Positions 1 through 10,800 of a DNA stretch of 43,260 bases are shown one piece after another. A program made the translations under genes and the position numbers. The stretch is from positions 1 through 43,260 of the forward strand of contig DROS01000016.1 in NCBI GenBank assembly GCA_011321815.1, given 5' to 3'. The notes below the pieces were generated by a model that did no database searches, was not told the DNA's origin, and saw nothing but the letters and a program-made list of their open reading frames with translations. This DNA comes from Gammaproteobacteria bacterium. GTDB lineage: Bacteria; Pseudomonadota; Gammaproteobacteria; SZUA-152. Positions within the stretch are counted from its first letter, which is position 1; the number at the start of each line of letters is the position of its first letter.

Positions 1-1488
1 GGCACGGTTGTTCCCAATGCACCTGTTTATCTCTTTGATGGTGTTGCAGACAAACTGGATTCGGGTGACTGGATAGTGGGCGCATTCGCCAGTGGGCTTA
101 AAGCGCTCAGGATCAAAACAATTGAAGACTACAGTGGCGATGGCGTTGAAAAGGCCTTTTCCCTGAGCTTTGATGAGCTGCCAGGCGATGCCGGCATTCT
201 TGAAAAAATCCATGCGGATTTTCGCGGCGAGCTTGTTGCTGAAGGGGCCGACATCAATACAACGGCGATTACCGGTGACATTGAGCTTGCCACTGTTCCC
301 GATGCGTTAACCATTGGACAAAAGATACTGCTTGCAGAAGATGGCAAAGCACCACTTGCAGCCAGGATTGCCACCATCGATGGCAATACCATTACCACAG
401 AGCCACCTGCGGCCGGCTTCAGCAAAGGTGGTCTGGTGGTTTACGGTAATGTGGTTGATATCAGCCACGGCGTTTCAAAACCCACAGTCATTCTCGGCAG
501 TGGTAACGCGGCAAAAAGCAACCAGACATTCACGCTCGAAGTGGCCGACGTTACCTTTATACCGGATGCAAACATGAGCGCCGGGGTTGCAGCGGCTATT
601 GATGTCGAAGTGGCCGGTCGAATCTGGGAACAAGTGTCGACATTGAAAGACTCGACAGCAGGCGATCATCACTATGCCATCCGTATGACCGAGGAGGGCT
701 ATGTGAAAATCCTTTTTGGCGATGGACAAAATGGGCGGCGTCTGCCCACGGGTAAAAACAATGTAAAAGTCCGTTACCGGGTGGGTTCCGGACTCAAGGG
801 CAATCTTCCGACTTACAGTCTTGACAAGGTTGTCAAACAAAACCCTGTTGTGGATTCAGTGCTGCAACCTGCACCAGCCGCCGGTGGTGGTGATATGGAG
901 AATACCCGTTCAATGCGCGACAACGCACCGCCCACGTTGTTAACCCTTGAACGCGCTGTCTCACTGGCCGATTTTGCGCATCTGGCAACGGGGCGCAGCA
1001 ATATCTGGCAAGCGAAGGCGCGCAGCGAAATTGTGGGCGCCAGCTCGATGGAGCAGGTGGTGGTGACAGTGGTGCCCGCCGGAGGCGCCTGGTCTGAAAC
1101 CATCCAGAAAGACCTCACCCACTTTTTACAGGCGCATACACTGCCCGGTGTTGCGGTGGTGGTCGAGCCATTTGAAGCGGTCACCGCGTTTGAAATAAGC
1201 GTTACCATCCGGGTAAACCGTGCCGCCTATTCCCCTGATGACATTATCAAAACGGTCAGGACCACACTGGCCGCGCATTTTTCGCTTGAACGCGCCAGAC
1301 TTGGCGTCAGCCTTTATTTAAGCGAAGTTTACAAACTGGTTGAGGGCGTAGAGGGTGTGGAAAATTCGATATGCCGGCTGATTCGTGATGGCCAGGTAAC
1401 GCAACTTATCCGCAGCAACAAGGCCAGCGAGGTAATCTTTCTCACCGGGGATAACCTCAGCATCGAATGGGAGGACTATCTTCCATGA
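1..1488 (+). CDS. Baseplate J-like assembly protein of a contractile injection system (5' partial)
   Basis: The reading frame is open from the first base of the window, so the gene starts upstream and only its C-terminal ~495 residues are seen. The central segment IRMTEEGYVKILFGDGQNG, followed by RLPTG and YRVGSGLKGN, is the pattern of the baseplate J/gp6-like family (TIGR02243-type putative baseplate assembly proteins). In contractile tails and eCIS particles these proteins form the baseplate wedge that joins sheath and tube to the fibres. The last part, with alternating strands and a short helical repeat, fits the domain seen at the end of J-like proteins. The stop codon overlaps the ATG of the next gene (ATGA), indicating translational coupling in one operon. 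A GTG at 76 is not the true start because homologous-looking sequence continues upstream. Phage or eCIS origin cannot be decided from this gene alone; the downstream DUF6519 and DUF4157 genes favour eCIS. Confidence 0.85.
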   Translation, partial: GTVVPNAPVYLFDGVADKLDSGDWIVGAFASGLKALRIKTIEDYSGDGVEKAFSLSFDELPGDAGILEKIHADFRGELVAEGADINTTAITGDIELATVPDALTIGQKILLAEDGKAPLAARIATIDGNTITTEPPAAGFSKGGLVVYGNVVDISHGVSKPTVILGSGNAAKSNQTFTLEVADVTFIPDANMSAGVAAAIDVEVAGRIWEQVSTLKDSTAGDHHYAIRMTEEGYVKILFGDGQNGRRLPTGKNNVKVRYRVGSGLKGNLPTYSLDKVVKQNPVVDSVLQPAPAAGGGDMENTRSMRDNAPPTLLTLERAVSLADFAHLATGRSNIWQAKARSEIVGASSMEQVVVTVVPAGGAWSETIQKDLTHFLQAHTLPGVAVVVEPFEAVTAFEISVTIRVNRAAYSPDDIIKTVRTTLAAHFSLERARLGVSLYLSEVYKLVEGVEGVENSICRLIRDGQVTQLIRSNKASEVIFLTGDNLSIEWEDYLP

Positions 1489-3734
1489 GTTATCGTTTTG
1501 ATTCCCGGCTGGGGCAGCACCTGTATCGCCTGTTGCCCGAGGTTTACCGGACACGAGACAAGCAAAACGACAGCAGTGATGACTCCGGTAACCATTCGCT
1601 GGCCCGTTACCTTGATGCACATGGTGCATTGCTGGACCTGATGCATGCCACCATTGAGCAACAGCTCAAAGATACATTGCCAGGATCAAGCCAGGAATGG
1701 TTGCTTCCCTATTTTGCCCAACTTGTCGCAGCCAATATTGTTTCCCCGGATACGGACGGAAAACAGGCGGAAGTGTCCAATGCCATTTCATGGCGGCAAC
1801 GCAAGGGGACGCTGAGATGTGCCGAGGAGATTGCGGAAGCAGTGGGACGGATGGAAGTCGAACTTCATGAGGGATGGAAACGGATTGTCATGACGTCGCG
1901 CATTGGCATGCCGCTGATTCCCTATGAAGCCGTGGATGACAGTTATGATCTGGATATGACGCTTCCCTATGAAGCTGCGCGTCATCCCTCGTTGCCAACG
2001 GCAACCATTGATCTTCGGCGTCCTTCCCGTGCGGTGGAGGCGCCAGTTTCCAATCCAGCGGCAAAAACCGCCAATTTTGCCGGAATACGGCAAAGCTGGC
2101 GGCAGGCAAACCCGCAGGGCGTCCCCTGTTTTCCCGGAAGTTATGAAGACCTGTCGCGCCGGACCGTGGACATACGCACAGTAAAAAACAGGGATATAAG
2201 TTATCACCACAAACGCCTGCTGATGTTTGCGCCACCCCCCACCGGTTTTTGGGGTGTTACGCCTGTTACCATGACCTGGGCGCAACGCCTCGACTCCATT
2301 CACGAGCATTTGATCGAAGAGGTGATCGAAAGCGGCGTCACGGTGATACGCAATCGTACGGAACGAAGCATCAAGATCACTGACGATGTTACGCTGGATG
2401 CAAAACCGTATCGCATCGAAGGAATCTGTTTCCAGGGTACTTTGCATATGCCAGCGGGCGGGGAGCTTGAACTCTATGATGTTGAAGCCGCAAAGGTGAG
2501 CATTGACAGCACATCGCTTGATGAGCCTGTTCTGCTTGCCGATAACTGCCTTTTTGCTGTGTTGTCTTCCGCGGGGTTGGTGGAGCTGGACAGCACGACC
2601 ATTCTCGATAATGCATACATCACTTCGGTATGGGCGCGCGACACCCTGTTTATGACGATGACGGGCACAGATATTACCGGGAGTATGGAATATTGCCGGA
2701 TTCCTGCTGATGCGCCACTGGACAGCGACAGAAACAGAATGGTGATCAAAAGCCATCATCCCAGTGCAGAAAATGAGGGTGAATACGATCCGGTTACCGA
2801 TGCGCCTTCATTCATGCCGGGCCAGACAGCCTTGTCAGCCAGGGCGGTGCTGTCTCCCGGTGCGCCTGAATCGGTTTATGCCGGCGCCAGTGACCGCAAG
2901 GAGATTGGCTATTTCCATCGTGGAAGAGTACGCCGGCCTGTGCGTATTACAGAAACCGTGCATTTATCCCAGCCACACAATGGGGGTTATACGCTGGTGG
3001 ATGTCATCTTCGATAACGATGTGACCGTCAGCGGCGGACCATTGATATTGCGTCGTGCTGCGGCGCCGGCCTTGAGTATTGCCACGGCACTCAATGACAG
3101 CGGTGAAATCATGCCGTCGCTTGACGCCATTGATTGCCTGTTCAGTACCATCAATGTACTAAACGGTTTGGCACGGCTTGAGTACTGCACCGTAATGGAG
3201 GCGGCGAATTGCAAACATCTTCAGGCAAGTGATTGCATCTTTGCAGGCAGCATCAGCGGGGTCACAAAGCAAAACATGGGTAGCAATGTTGATGCGTTTA
3301 TGAATTGCCTGCGTTATTCATCCATTCCCGCAGAATTACTGGAAGGTATTGAAGCACGGCCATCCGGAGATCCCGTTAAACGCATGGTAACGGCCCTCAG
3401 ACTGATTGACAGTGATGACCAACTGGTGCTGGGAACCAACACACTGGCGCCGCCAGCATTTAGCGAATTCCGTTTCTGCAATGGTGGCGTTTCTGTTGTG
3501 CCGGAGAAGGCCGGGTATGGGGAATGGGGCTACGGTGTGCTTGGCCCGCTGACACCACGGGCTGTGCGCTTTGGCGCTGAGGATGGTGGTGAAATGGGTG
3601 CCTATCATCACCGGCACTATGCACTGAAAGAACAAGCAATGTTAACAAAGATAGGTGAGTTTCTGCCGGTGGGAATCGAGCCTGTACTTATTGAAGATGA
3701 GCGGTTATTGCATGTGCCGCCGGAACAAATGTAG
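1485..3734 (+). CDS. gpI-like tail/baseplate protein with C-terminal beta-helix-like region
   Basis: This 749-residue protein starts at the ATG that overlaps the upstream stop; a longer in-frame start at 1467 lies inside the upstream gene and is less likely. Residues 1-120 (GQHLYRLLPEVYRTRD, then LARYLDAHGALLDLMHATIEQQ, then WRQRKGTLRCAEEIAEAVGR in pieces) match the phage tail protein I/TIGR02242-type pattern, the wedge component that follows baseplate J in eCIS and phage operons. After about residue 290 the sequence turns into short hydrophobic-polar repeats with regularly placed Cys and Asn, reminiscent of a right-handed parallel beta-helix, which would be a fibre-like extension. A 45-nt hairpin directly abuts the stop codon. 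The N-terminal assignment is fairly safe; the beta-helix reading is inference. Confidence 0.8.
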   Translation: MSYRFDSRLGQHLYRLLPEVYRTRDKQNDSSDDSGNHSLARYLDAHGALLDLMHATIEQQLKDTLPGSSQEWLLPYFAQLVAANIVSPDTDGKQAEVSNAISWRQRKGTLRCAEEIAEAVGRMEVELHEGWKRIVMTSRIGMPLIPYEAVDDSYDLDMTLPYEAARHPSLPTATIDLRRPSRAVEAPVSNPAAKTANFAGIRQSWRQANPQGVPCFPGSYEDLSRRTVDIRTVKNRDISYHHKRLLMFAPPPTGFWGVTPVTMTWAQRLDSIHEHLIEEVIESGVTVIRNRTERSIKITDDVTLDAKPYRIEGICFQGTLHMPAGGELELYDVEAAKVSIDSTSLDEPVLLADNCLFAVLSSAGLVELDSTTILDNAYITSVWARDTLFMTMTGTDITGSMEYCRIPADAPLDSDRNRMVIKSHHPSAENEGEYDPVTDAPSFMPGQTALSARAVLSPGAPESVYAGASDRKEIGYFHRGRVRRPVRITETVHLSQPHNGGYTLVDVIFDNDVTVSGGPLILRRAAAPALSIATALNDSGEIMPSLDAIDCLFSTINVLNGLARLEYCTVMEAANCKHLQASDCIFAGSISGVTKQNMGSNVDAFMNCLRYSSIPAELLEGIEARPSGDPVKRMVTALRLIDSDDQLVLGTNTLAPPAFSEFRFCNGGVSVVPEKAGYGEWGYGVLGPLTPRAVRFGAEDGGEMGAYHHRHYALKEQAMLTKIGEFLPVGIEPVLIEDERLLHVPPEQM

Positions 3735-3779
3735 GGAGCGTGTATTGAATAATGGCACAGATTATTCCATGCACGCTCC
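3735..3779 (+). other. 45-nt intercistronic hairpin abutting a stop codon
   Basis: The two arms GGAGCGTGTATTGAATAAT and ATTATTCCATGCACGCTCC pair over 19 positions with one G-U wobble and one mismatch, closing a 7-nt loop. It starts at the base after the TAG of the tail protein gene. No T-run follows, so it is unlikely to be a simple terminator; an RNA-stabilising or processing hairpin is possible. A hairpin of the same length and similar ends follows rbfA at 39750. Confidence 0.75.
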
Positions 3780-3808
3780 AGGCAAAATAAAGAACAACGG
3801 AGAGGGTA

Positions 3809-6800
3809 ATGAAAACCGAAATTTCCAGAGACAGTTATCAGCCGGAAAAACACTATTCCGGACTTTATCAGCAGCAAGGGCGCATTCTCACCGACGCTGA
3901 CTGGAACGAGCTGGTCGATATTCTCAAAGGGCGATTGAATGAGGCGTTGAAGGATGTGGTGGGCAATGGTTCACCGCTGCACCGGAACATTGTCAACAAC
4001 AGCACAACACCGGCAAAGCTTGAGTGGGGTGTCGTTTATGTCGATGGAATACAGGCATTGGCACGCCCGGATAAAGATGCCGTGTCTCCGGTGGATTTCG
4101 AATATGAACACCAGGCGGATTTTCCGCAGCCATCACCATTGCCAACCTCTCCCGCCAACTATGTTGTTTATGCCGATGTATGGGAACGTACCGTCACTCA
4201 GCTGATGGATGAGCGTTTGCGCGATATCGGACTGCATGGCGCAGACACCTGTACACGTAAACAGGTCATGGCGCAGATCAAGTGGTGTCTGTCAGGGCTC
4301 GACCCCGAATCGGCCCCGGAAAACCCGCGCAAGGGCAATGCCAGGGTAAGTATCACATTATTGAAAAAATCGACAGAGCCCGATCCTTGTGACCCCTGCG
4401 CAAAACAGCTTGATGTGAAATCAAGCATTGGCAATTATCTCTTTCGTGTGGAAGTGCACGATGTAAAGGGTGCGGCGCATAACCCCGATGAAATAACCCT
4501 GAAATGGTCAGCGGAGAATGGAGCCATTCAGAGTGGTGTGGTTGATGGTGATGTACAGGCGCACTTCAAGGCTGGCAACTGGGCCTATGAGTTTTTTGAC
4601 CAGACCAGCGAGCGACACCTGGGCGTACATCTGGACAACAGCTGGCAGCCCGTGCGTGCGGAGATGAGCGAAGCATTCGTGGTGCCGACAGATGCGGGAA
4701 AACCCAATGAATATGTGCGTCGTTGGGATGGCTTTTGCAAACTGAAAAAAGATTCTGGTAACTGGATTGTTGTACAGCAGTATGGTAACGAAGAAGGAAG
4801 CTCTTTTGTTGAGGTTGTCGGCAATACGGTAACCATTGAACTTTCAGCACTCAGAGTACTGTTTGAATTTGATACGGGGATTGTCGCTGGGGATCACTGG
4901 CTGGCAGAGGTGCGTGAAGGCGCGCATAAACCCGATGATATATTAATCTCAGCGGCACTGCCGGTGGGTATTGAACATCATTACCTGACACTTGGACATG
5001 TGGTTGATGGCGTGTTGCAGGATAATCCTGAAGCAGATCGCAAGCATGCGTTTCCACCGTTAACCGAAATGACCCACATGTTTATTGCCGGTGGTGATGG
5101 ACAGGAGGTCGTGCCGGGCGAAGCGCTTCCGCAGCCATTGCGTGTTGCTGTTGGCAACGGGGAATGGCCGGTGATGGGCGCACAAGTACGCTTCCAGGCA
5201 GTGGCAGAGGATGAAACGCTGACCCCACTGGGTATCGTAAGTACGGACAGTAATGGAATGGCCAAATACCTGTGGACACCGGATGCGGCTCTGGATGCCT
5301 TCTTGAAGGTAAAGGCAACGCTGGTTGATCCCAAGGAGCCCGACGCTGATCTGGATCTTCCGCCTTTGTATTTCTCCGCCAATCTGGTTTCCGCTGATCA
5401 GGTGGCTTATGAACCGCAATGTGCAGCGGATAGCGAAGCGGATACTGTTCACCATTTATTGTTAGGTCCGGATGCTAGCCGTTTGGGGGAAGATGGTTAT
5501 TATACCGTCAAAGAAGTGCTGGATGCGCTATTGTGCGAACTGGGCGCCGCGCATCTTCCATATGAAACACCAGGCTGTACCAATACCCCGGCGGGGACAC
5601 CGTCGGTTATGTCGTTGCTGGTAGACCTGGACAATAACAGCGATGGACATACCACGGTCAAAGATGTGCTGGACACATTGCTTTGCCGGCTCACGGCCGG
5701 ACATGTTCCTTATGACTCCTCCATCAAAGCGGAGCGTTGGGACGATGTAAATGCAGAAGAGGGGGCGGCACCTCCTTCGACTGTGCAGGGCGCCATTGAT
5801 GATCTTGTTGATAACCTTCAGAGCGAGGATATCAAGTATCCATTACCCGTGTGTGATAACCCGGGGAATACCCTTAAGGATTATCTGCGGCCACTGATTC
5901 AGCACGATGACAATGATGCTGCGGATCAATACAGAATCAACGCATTATGGAATGCCCTCCTGTGTCACCTGAATGCGGAAATGATCCCGCTGAATAAAAC
6001 AGATGAAGATTTGTGTCCTGATTTAAAAGACGACCCACAGGTCAATACGGTGCAGGATGCGCTCAAGGCATTGTGCGACCGGGATACCGGTGCTGGCAGT
6101 TGTTGCACTATCGTGATTTCGCCCGGTGATGATATTGCAGAGAAACTTGCTGTACTCTCGGAGGGGGAGCGTGTCGACGCACATATCTGTATTTCACACG
6201 GAAAGTATCTGCTCAAAAACACCATCAACATCGAAAAATGCGGCCACATAACACTTCAGGGTTGTGGCGATGGCAGTTTTATTGAAGCCCCCAACCGTGA
6301 ATCGGTACTGGTTTTTGAGGACTGCAAAAGTGTCATGGTGCGTGACCTTTCCATGCGGTCAGGTGCGCTGGGAAGTAAAGGCGCAGGTTATGGTTATCTG
6401 AATGGTGCGTTGACTGTGCGTGATACCGGAAAAGTTGTCATTGAAAATGTCACACTCATGTGTGCCGCCGGTGATAAAAAAATGGGCAGTTGTCTGACCA
6501 TATTCCATTCCGTGAAGACCGCTTCGGCACTTGTCAGAGGCTGCCGTTTGAAACCGGGCGCCCGGCAATTGGGAATGTTGCTGGTGAATGTTGATCGTGC
6601 CCGGATTGACGACAATGAAGTGAAGGTGCGCCGGAGCAACAGAAAACATTCATTTAAACGACGGATGCAGGACCGTGGGTTTCGTCTGTCCATCAGGAAA
6701 CAGATACTGGCGGATATCGAAATCGTGGCTGGAACACCGCGCCCCACAGGAAAAAATACCGTGGAAATCGCGTACGGGAGAAACAAAAAACTGCGTTGGC

Positions 6801-7534
6801 AAACCCGGCCTGAGTTGGTGGATGCCTGGTATGCGTATTTTGAGAAATTTCCATTACCGGATGCTCGCAATGACAGGGAGTTAGTGAACTATGTGAAGGA
6901 TCAGGCTGACAACATTCTTCTGAACCCGTCTATTGCGGAAGAGCGGGATTTTACTGTCTGGGTGAATGGCCTGAAGCAACATCTTCCCGCCATTGCTGAA
7001 CAAGGGATTGTATGTGCTGGCCGGGTTGCAAATGATATTACTGTTTCTGGCAATGTCATTGCCGGTGTCAACCAGGGCATACATATCGGCTTGAGTCACC
7101 GCAGCTCTGGGAAGGATGGAGAAGACGGGCCGGATATTGCAGGTCGGGTAATGGTAAGCGGTAATCGTGTGGTGAACGTCCAATCGGCCCAGGAACTGAG
7201 CGGAAGGCATGGCATATATATCGGAAACGTTGATTGTCTGCATATTGAGAACAACCATCTGAAGTTGGAAACCTACCTTTCACCCGGCGCCACATCAGTG
7301 GCCAACGGTATCCATATGTTTGGGTATTTTGGCGACATGATCCAGGTGCGGGGAAATCGTACCGCAGGATACAGTACGGGAATCTATGCCAGGGCGGTGA
7401 GGGCGGTCGTCAATGCCGGTACAGACAAGGCCGTGTTATGGCAGGTTGAAAGCAACCTGTTGTCCGGTGGATCATCGCCACCTGATTTGCGCCCTGTCGC
7501 CAACTTTATCACTGAGCACAATGTTAATTCTTGA
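3809..7534 (+). CDS. DUF6519 / right-handed beta-helix structural protein of the injection system
   Basis: The 1241-residue product begins with the DUF6519 signature (ISRDSYQPEKHYSGLYQQQG then DADWNEL), a domain found in proteins encoded beside eCIS-like baseplate genes. Residues ~1-350 carry DUF6519, ~430-530 look like an Ig-like domain (ending in a WTPDAALDAFLKVKATL strand pattern), ~560-760 hold about five copies of a short motif of the form TVKxVLDxLLCxLxAxHxPY, and ~765-1240 read as a pectate-lyase-like right-handed beta-helix with many Asn-ladder strands. There is no signal peptide, as expected for a particle component. The start ATG is preceded by GGAGAGGGTA, a good ribosome binding site. 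It is the last gene before a strong terminator. By analogy it may be a spike, fibre or baseplate-peripheral protein that contacts target cells; that role is inferred. Confidence 0.8.
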   Translation: MKTEISRDSYQPEKHYSGLYQQQGRILTDADWNELVDILKGRLNEALKDVVGNGSPLHRNIVNNSTTPAKLEWGVVYVDGIQALARPDKDAVSPVDFEYEHQADFPQPSPLPTSPANYVVYADVWERTVTQLMDERLRDIGLHGADTCTRKQVMAQIKWCLSGLDPESAPENPRKGNARVSITLLKKSTEPDPCDPCAKQLDVKSSIGNYLFRVEVHDVKGAAHNPDEITLKWSAENGAIQSGVVDGDVQAHFKAGNWAYEFFDQTSERHLGVHLDNSWQPVRAEMSEAFVVPTDAGKPNEYVRRWDGFCKLKKDSGNWIVVQQYGNEEGSSFVEVVGNTVTIELSALRVLFEFDTGIVAGDHWLAEVREGAHKPDDILISAALPVGIEHHYLTLGHVVDGVLQDNPEADRKHAFPPLTEMTHMFIAGGDGQEVVPGEALPQPLRVAVGNGEWPVMGAQVRFQAVAEDETLTPLGIVSTDSNGMAKYLWTPDAALDAFLKVKATLVDPKEPDADLDLPPLYFSANLVSADQVAYEPQCAADSEADTVHHLLLGPDASRLGEDGYYTVKEVLDALLCELGAAHLPYETPGCTNTPAGTPSVMSLLVDLDNNSDGHTTVKDVLDTLLCRLTAGHVPYDSSIKAERWDDVNAEEGAAPPSTVQGAIDDLVDNLQSEDIKYPLPVCDNPGNTLKDYLRPLIQHDDNDAADQYRINALWNALLCHLNAEMIPLNKTDEDLCPDLKDDPQVNTVQDALKALCDRDTGAGSCCTIVISPGDDIAEKLAVLSEGERVDAHICISHGKYLLKNTINIEKCGHITLQGCGDGSFIEAPNRESVLVFEDCKSVMVRDLSMRSGALGSKGAGYGYLNGALTVRDTGKVVIENVTLMCAAGDKKMGSCLTIFHSVKTASALVRGCRLKPGARQLGMLLVNVDRARIDDNEVKVRRSNRKHSFKRRMQDRGFRLSIRKQILADIEIVAGTPRPTGKNTVEIAYGRNKKLRWQTRPELVDAWYAYFEKFPLPDARNDRELVNYVKDQADNILLNPSIAEERDFTVWVNGLKQHLPAIAEQGIVCAGRVANDITVSGNVIAGVNQGIHIGLSHRSSGKDGEDGPDIAGRVMVSGNRVVNVQSAQELSGRHGIYIGNVDCLHIENNHLKLETYLSPGATSVANGIHMFGYFGDMIQVRGNRTAGYSTGIYARAVRAVVNAGTDKAVLWQVESNLLSGGSSPPDLRPVANFITEHNVNS

Positions 7535-7671
7535 CAATGAATATGGGAGAGACAACAATTATACCCAGGTCTCGCTTTCCGGTTTCAGCTTCTATGATGC
7601 TGAGGGACATACCGGGCTTCATTTACACGGAGGATTTACTTCGTGTGAAGTGTGTTCGAATCACGAGGCCT

Positions 7672-7706
7672 AAGGGGCAGGGGAAGCGCTGCCCCTTGTT
7701 ATTTTT
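7672..7706 (+). terminator. Rho-independent terminator after the baseplate operon
   Basis: A perfect 9-bp stem AAGGGGCAG/CTGCCCCTT with an 8-nt loop is followed by GTTATTTTT. It separates the structural operon from the DUF4157 gene, so that gene probably has its own promoter. The 138 bases between the DUF6519 stop and this hairpin, and the 110 bases after it, show no convincing gene. Confidence 0.85.
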
Positions 7707-7816
7707 ATCCATCCGTAATTACCTGAAGCCCGCACTGCAAACATTACGCCCCTGCGTGGCGCAATTTTCCCAGACGTTGCCTGTCAACGATGATATTGGC
7801 TTGAGGTGCCCGCGCC

Positions 7817-10800
7817 TTGCATAAGGCGGCTAAAAAAAAGCCTTCCCCGGTGACTGCCGCGCGCAGCACTTCGTCATCTGCGACACATCACTTCCCCATC
7901 AGCCAGCAAAATGATCGTGCTGAAGTTCGTAATATCCTCCATGTGGTGGATATTCAGCCAAAGCTCACGGTCGGTGCCCCTGATGATCGTTATGAACAAG
8001 AGGCAGACCGGGTGGCAGACCGGGTTGTTTCCGATCAGTCTGTTGGTGTGGTTTCAAACAGAGTCTCGTCCGGACTTGTTGGTGGGGAAACAGCGGGCAG
8101 TCAACCCGCCAATGACGTGCAGGCGCAGGAGAACGAGCAAGCGCCGGCAGAAGAGCAGGAAGAGGTGCAAGCGGATTTTGTGCAGCGACGGCGTGATGCC
8201 GCGGGCGATGATGACGAGGAAAATAATATTCAGGCATTGCCTGTGCAACGTCAGGCAGATGATGAAGAAGAGGAAGAGACGGTACAGGCGAAAGCCGCGC
8301 CAGAGAAAAAAGCCGGGCAGGAAGGCAAACAACTCAAATATATTGTTGATCCTGATAACCCCGGGCAAGTGGCGAAAGAAGACGTTCAGGCCAAGGCCGC
8401 ACCGCACCCCCCCCGGAATGCATCATCTGCATCCATTGTCTCGCTGCTGAACAGCACGAAAGGTGGGGGGGCCACATTACCGGTTAATGTGCGCAATGAT
8501 ATGGAAGCACAGTTCTCGGCGGATTTTTCCGATGTGCGTATTCATACCGATGGTACAGCAGCGGAGATGAGCCGCCAGATCAATGCCCAGGCGTTTACCC
8601 ATGGGCGGGATATCTATTTCAATGAAGGTCAGTATGACCCCGGCTCATCAACGGGACGTCGTTTGCTGGCCCACGAGCTGACTCATACCATTCAACAGGG
8701 GGCGGCCACCCAGCGCAGCAGCAGCCCGCTGCCCGTCCGGCAAAAAACCGAGGAGGAGACCGCTGCCCCGCATGTGCAACGCGGCTGGCTTGGGGATGCC
8801 TGGGATGCAGTGAGCGGTGCTGCCAGCGCTGCGGTTGACTTCGTGGCTGAACAACTGAGTGCTGCGCTTAATTATGTCAAAGGGCTTTTCACTGACTTTG
8901 TGCAGAGAATACCGGGTTACAGATTATTGTCAGTGGTTATCGGACAGGACCCGGTAAGCGGTGATCCGGTTGAACGCAACGGTATAAATTTTATCGAGGC
9001 CGGACTTGATGTCATACCGTTTGGCGGTTCATTCAAGCGCAAACTTGAAGAGACCGGCAAGTTACAGGACGCGGCGGCGTGGCTTGATGAACGTATCAAC
9101 GCGCTGGATGGCATCAGCCTTGCCGCCATTCTTGAAAATCTGGGGCGCTTTTGGGATGGGTTATCCATTACCGACCTTGGCAATGTATCCGCTGTATTGA
9201 CGCGGGCGGCCAACATCATCCGGGCGCCCATTGCCAGAATTGTGACTTTTTGTGGTGATGTCGCCAGTTACTTTCTTCAGCTGATTAAAAATTACCTGTT
9301 ACAGGAGTTGTCCGATTTTGTTGCCCGCCAGGAACAGGCGCGCGGTTTTCCGCTACTGACGGTGATTTTGGGTAAAAACCCGATTACTGACGAAGAGGTC
9401 GAACGCAATGGCATGAACCTGATTCGCGGGTTCGTGTTGCTTTCCGCAGATGGTGAAGAGCAGTTGCGACAGATGGAGGAGTCCGGCTCGCTGCAAAGGG
9501 CAGCAGACTGGATTGACACTTCCGTAGCCAACCTGGGGCTGGCATGGGAAGGGATAAAAAATGCCTTCAGTGAATCCTGGGCGTTGGTCACCATCGAGAA
9601 TCTTGTTACTGATCCTATCGGTACTTTTTTGGAAATTGTGGGCAAGTTCGCCGAACCTGTGATGGTTATCGTTAACTTCGTGGTGGAAGTTGCCGCGATG
9701 ATTTTGCAGTTTATCAAAGAGGCCTTGCTCAGCCGCCTGTCCACTTATGCCAGAGACACACGGGGTTATCCGTTGCTTACCGTTATCCTCGGCCGTGATC
9801 CGTTCACTAATGACCCGGTTGAACGTAATACCGAGAATCTGATTCACGGATTTATGAGCCTGATGGAAGGCGGGGAAGAACAGTTCCAGGAGATGAAAGA
9901 AACCGGCGCCATCGAACGCATGAGCAATCGCATTGAACGTGCCGTTGCATCGCTTAACTTCACCCTGGAGTACATCGTCGGGTTATTTATAACGGCCTGG
10001 AACAGTTTTTCATTGCGTGACCTGGCGGCGCCCCTTGATGCCTTTATGCGTATCGTTAACCTGTTTGCAGACCCGCTGTTGCGTCTCATCAATTTTGTGG
10101 TTGAAGTGGTGAAGATCGTCATCGAAGTGATATTGCGAATTATGGAATTTCCGTTCGCGCTGATTTCCAACATAATGACCAAAGCCGTGCAAGCGTTTAA
10201 TGATATCAAACGTGACCCCATTGGTTTTCTGAAGAATCTGTTACGGGCAGTCAAAACGGGTTTTGCACAGTTCTTTAACAATATCGCAACGCACCTGCTG
10301 AATGGTGTTACCGGCTGGCTTTTCAAGGAACTTGACGAAGCAGGCATCACGCCACCCACTGACTTCAGCCTGCAATCCATCCTCGGACTGGTCCTCGATA
10401 TTCTCGGCATCTCGATGGACAAGATTTTTGAGAAGCTTGCCGCGAGAATCGGCCAGGAACGGGTCGACCGGATTCGGGCCATGGGTGAACGGCTCGCCGG
10501 TGCCTGGGCCTTTGTTTCAGATGTGATGACACGCGGACCTGTGGCGATCTGGGAATATGTCAAAGAAAAACTCAATAACCTCTGGAGCATGGTGCTTGAA
10601 GCCGTCAGCAATTGGGTTGTCACCCGGATTATCAGCCAGGTAACAGCCAAACTGCTTTCCATGCTGGACCCGACCGGCATCATGGCCGTGGTCAACGGCT
10701 TTATTGCCTTCTTCAAAGCCGTGCAATCGTTCATTGCCTATTTGCGTGAAATGCTCGAAATTGTTAATTCATTTGTCGAAGGCGTGGCCGAAATAGCCGC

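Noticed and set aside
1788-2759. 323-codon minus-strand ORF inside the tail protein gene
   Set aside because: It mirrors the coding strand of a gpI-like gene and shows His/Arg-rich shadow composition.
3735-3779. attC recombination site
   Set aside because: The arms lack the GTTRRRY/RYYYAAC core sites and the hairpin is nearly perfect, unlike an attC site.
7531-7824. 97-codon plus-strand ORF between the DUF6519 and DUF4157 genes
   Set aside because: It runs through the strong terminator hairpin, overlaps the cargo gene start and has no recognisable protein pattern.
9844-10734. 296-codon minus-strand ORF inside the DUF4157 gene
   Set aside because: It lies fully opposite the repeat region of a convincing gene and is Ser/Arg rich, as expected of an antisense shadow.
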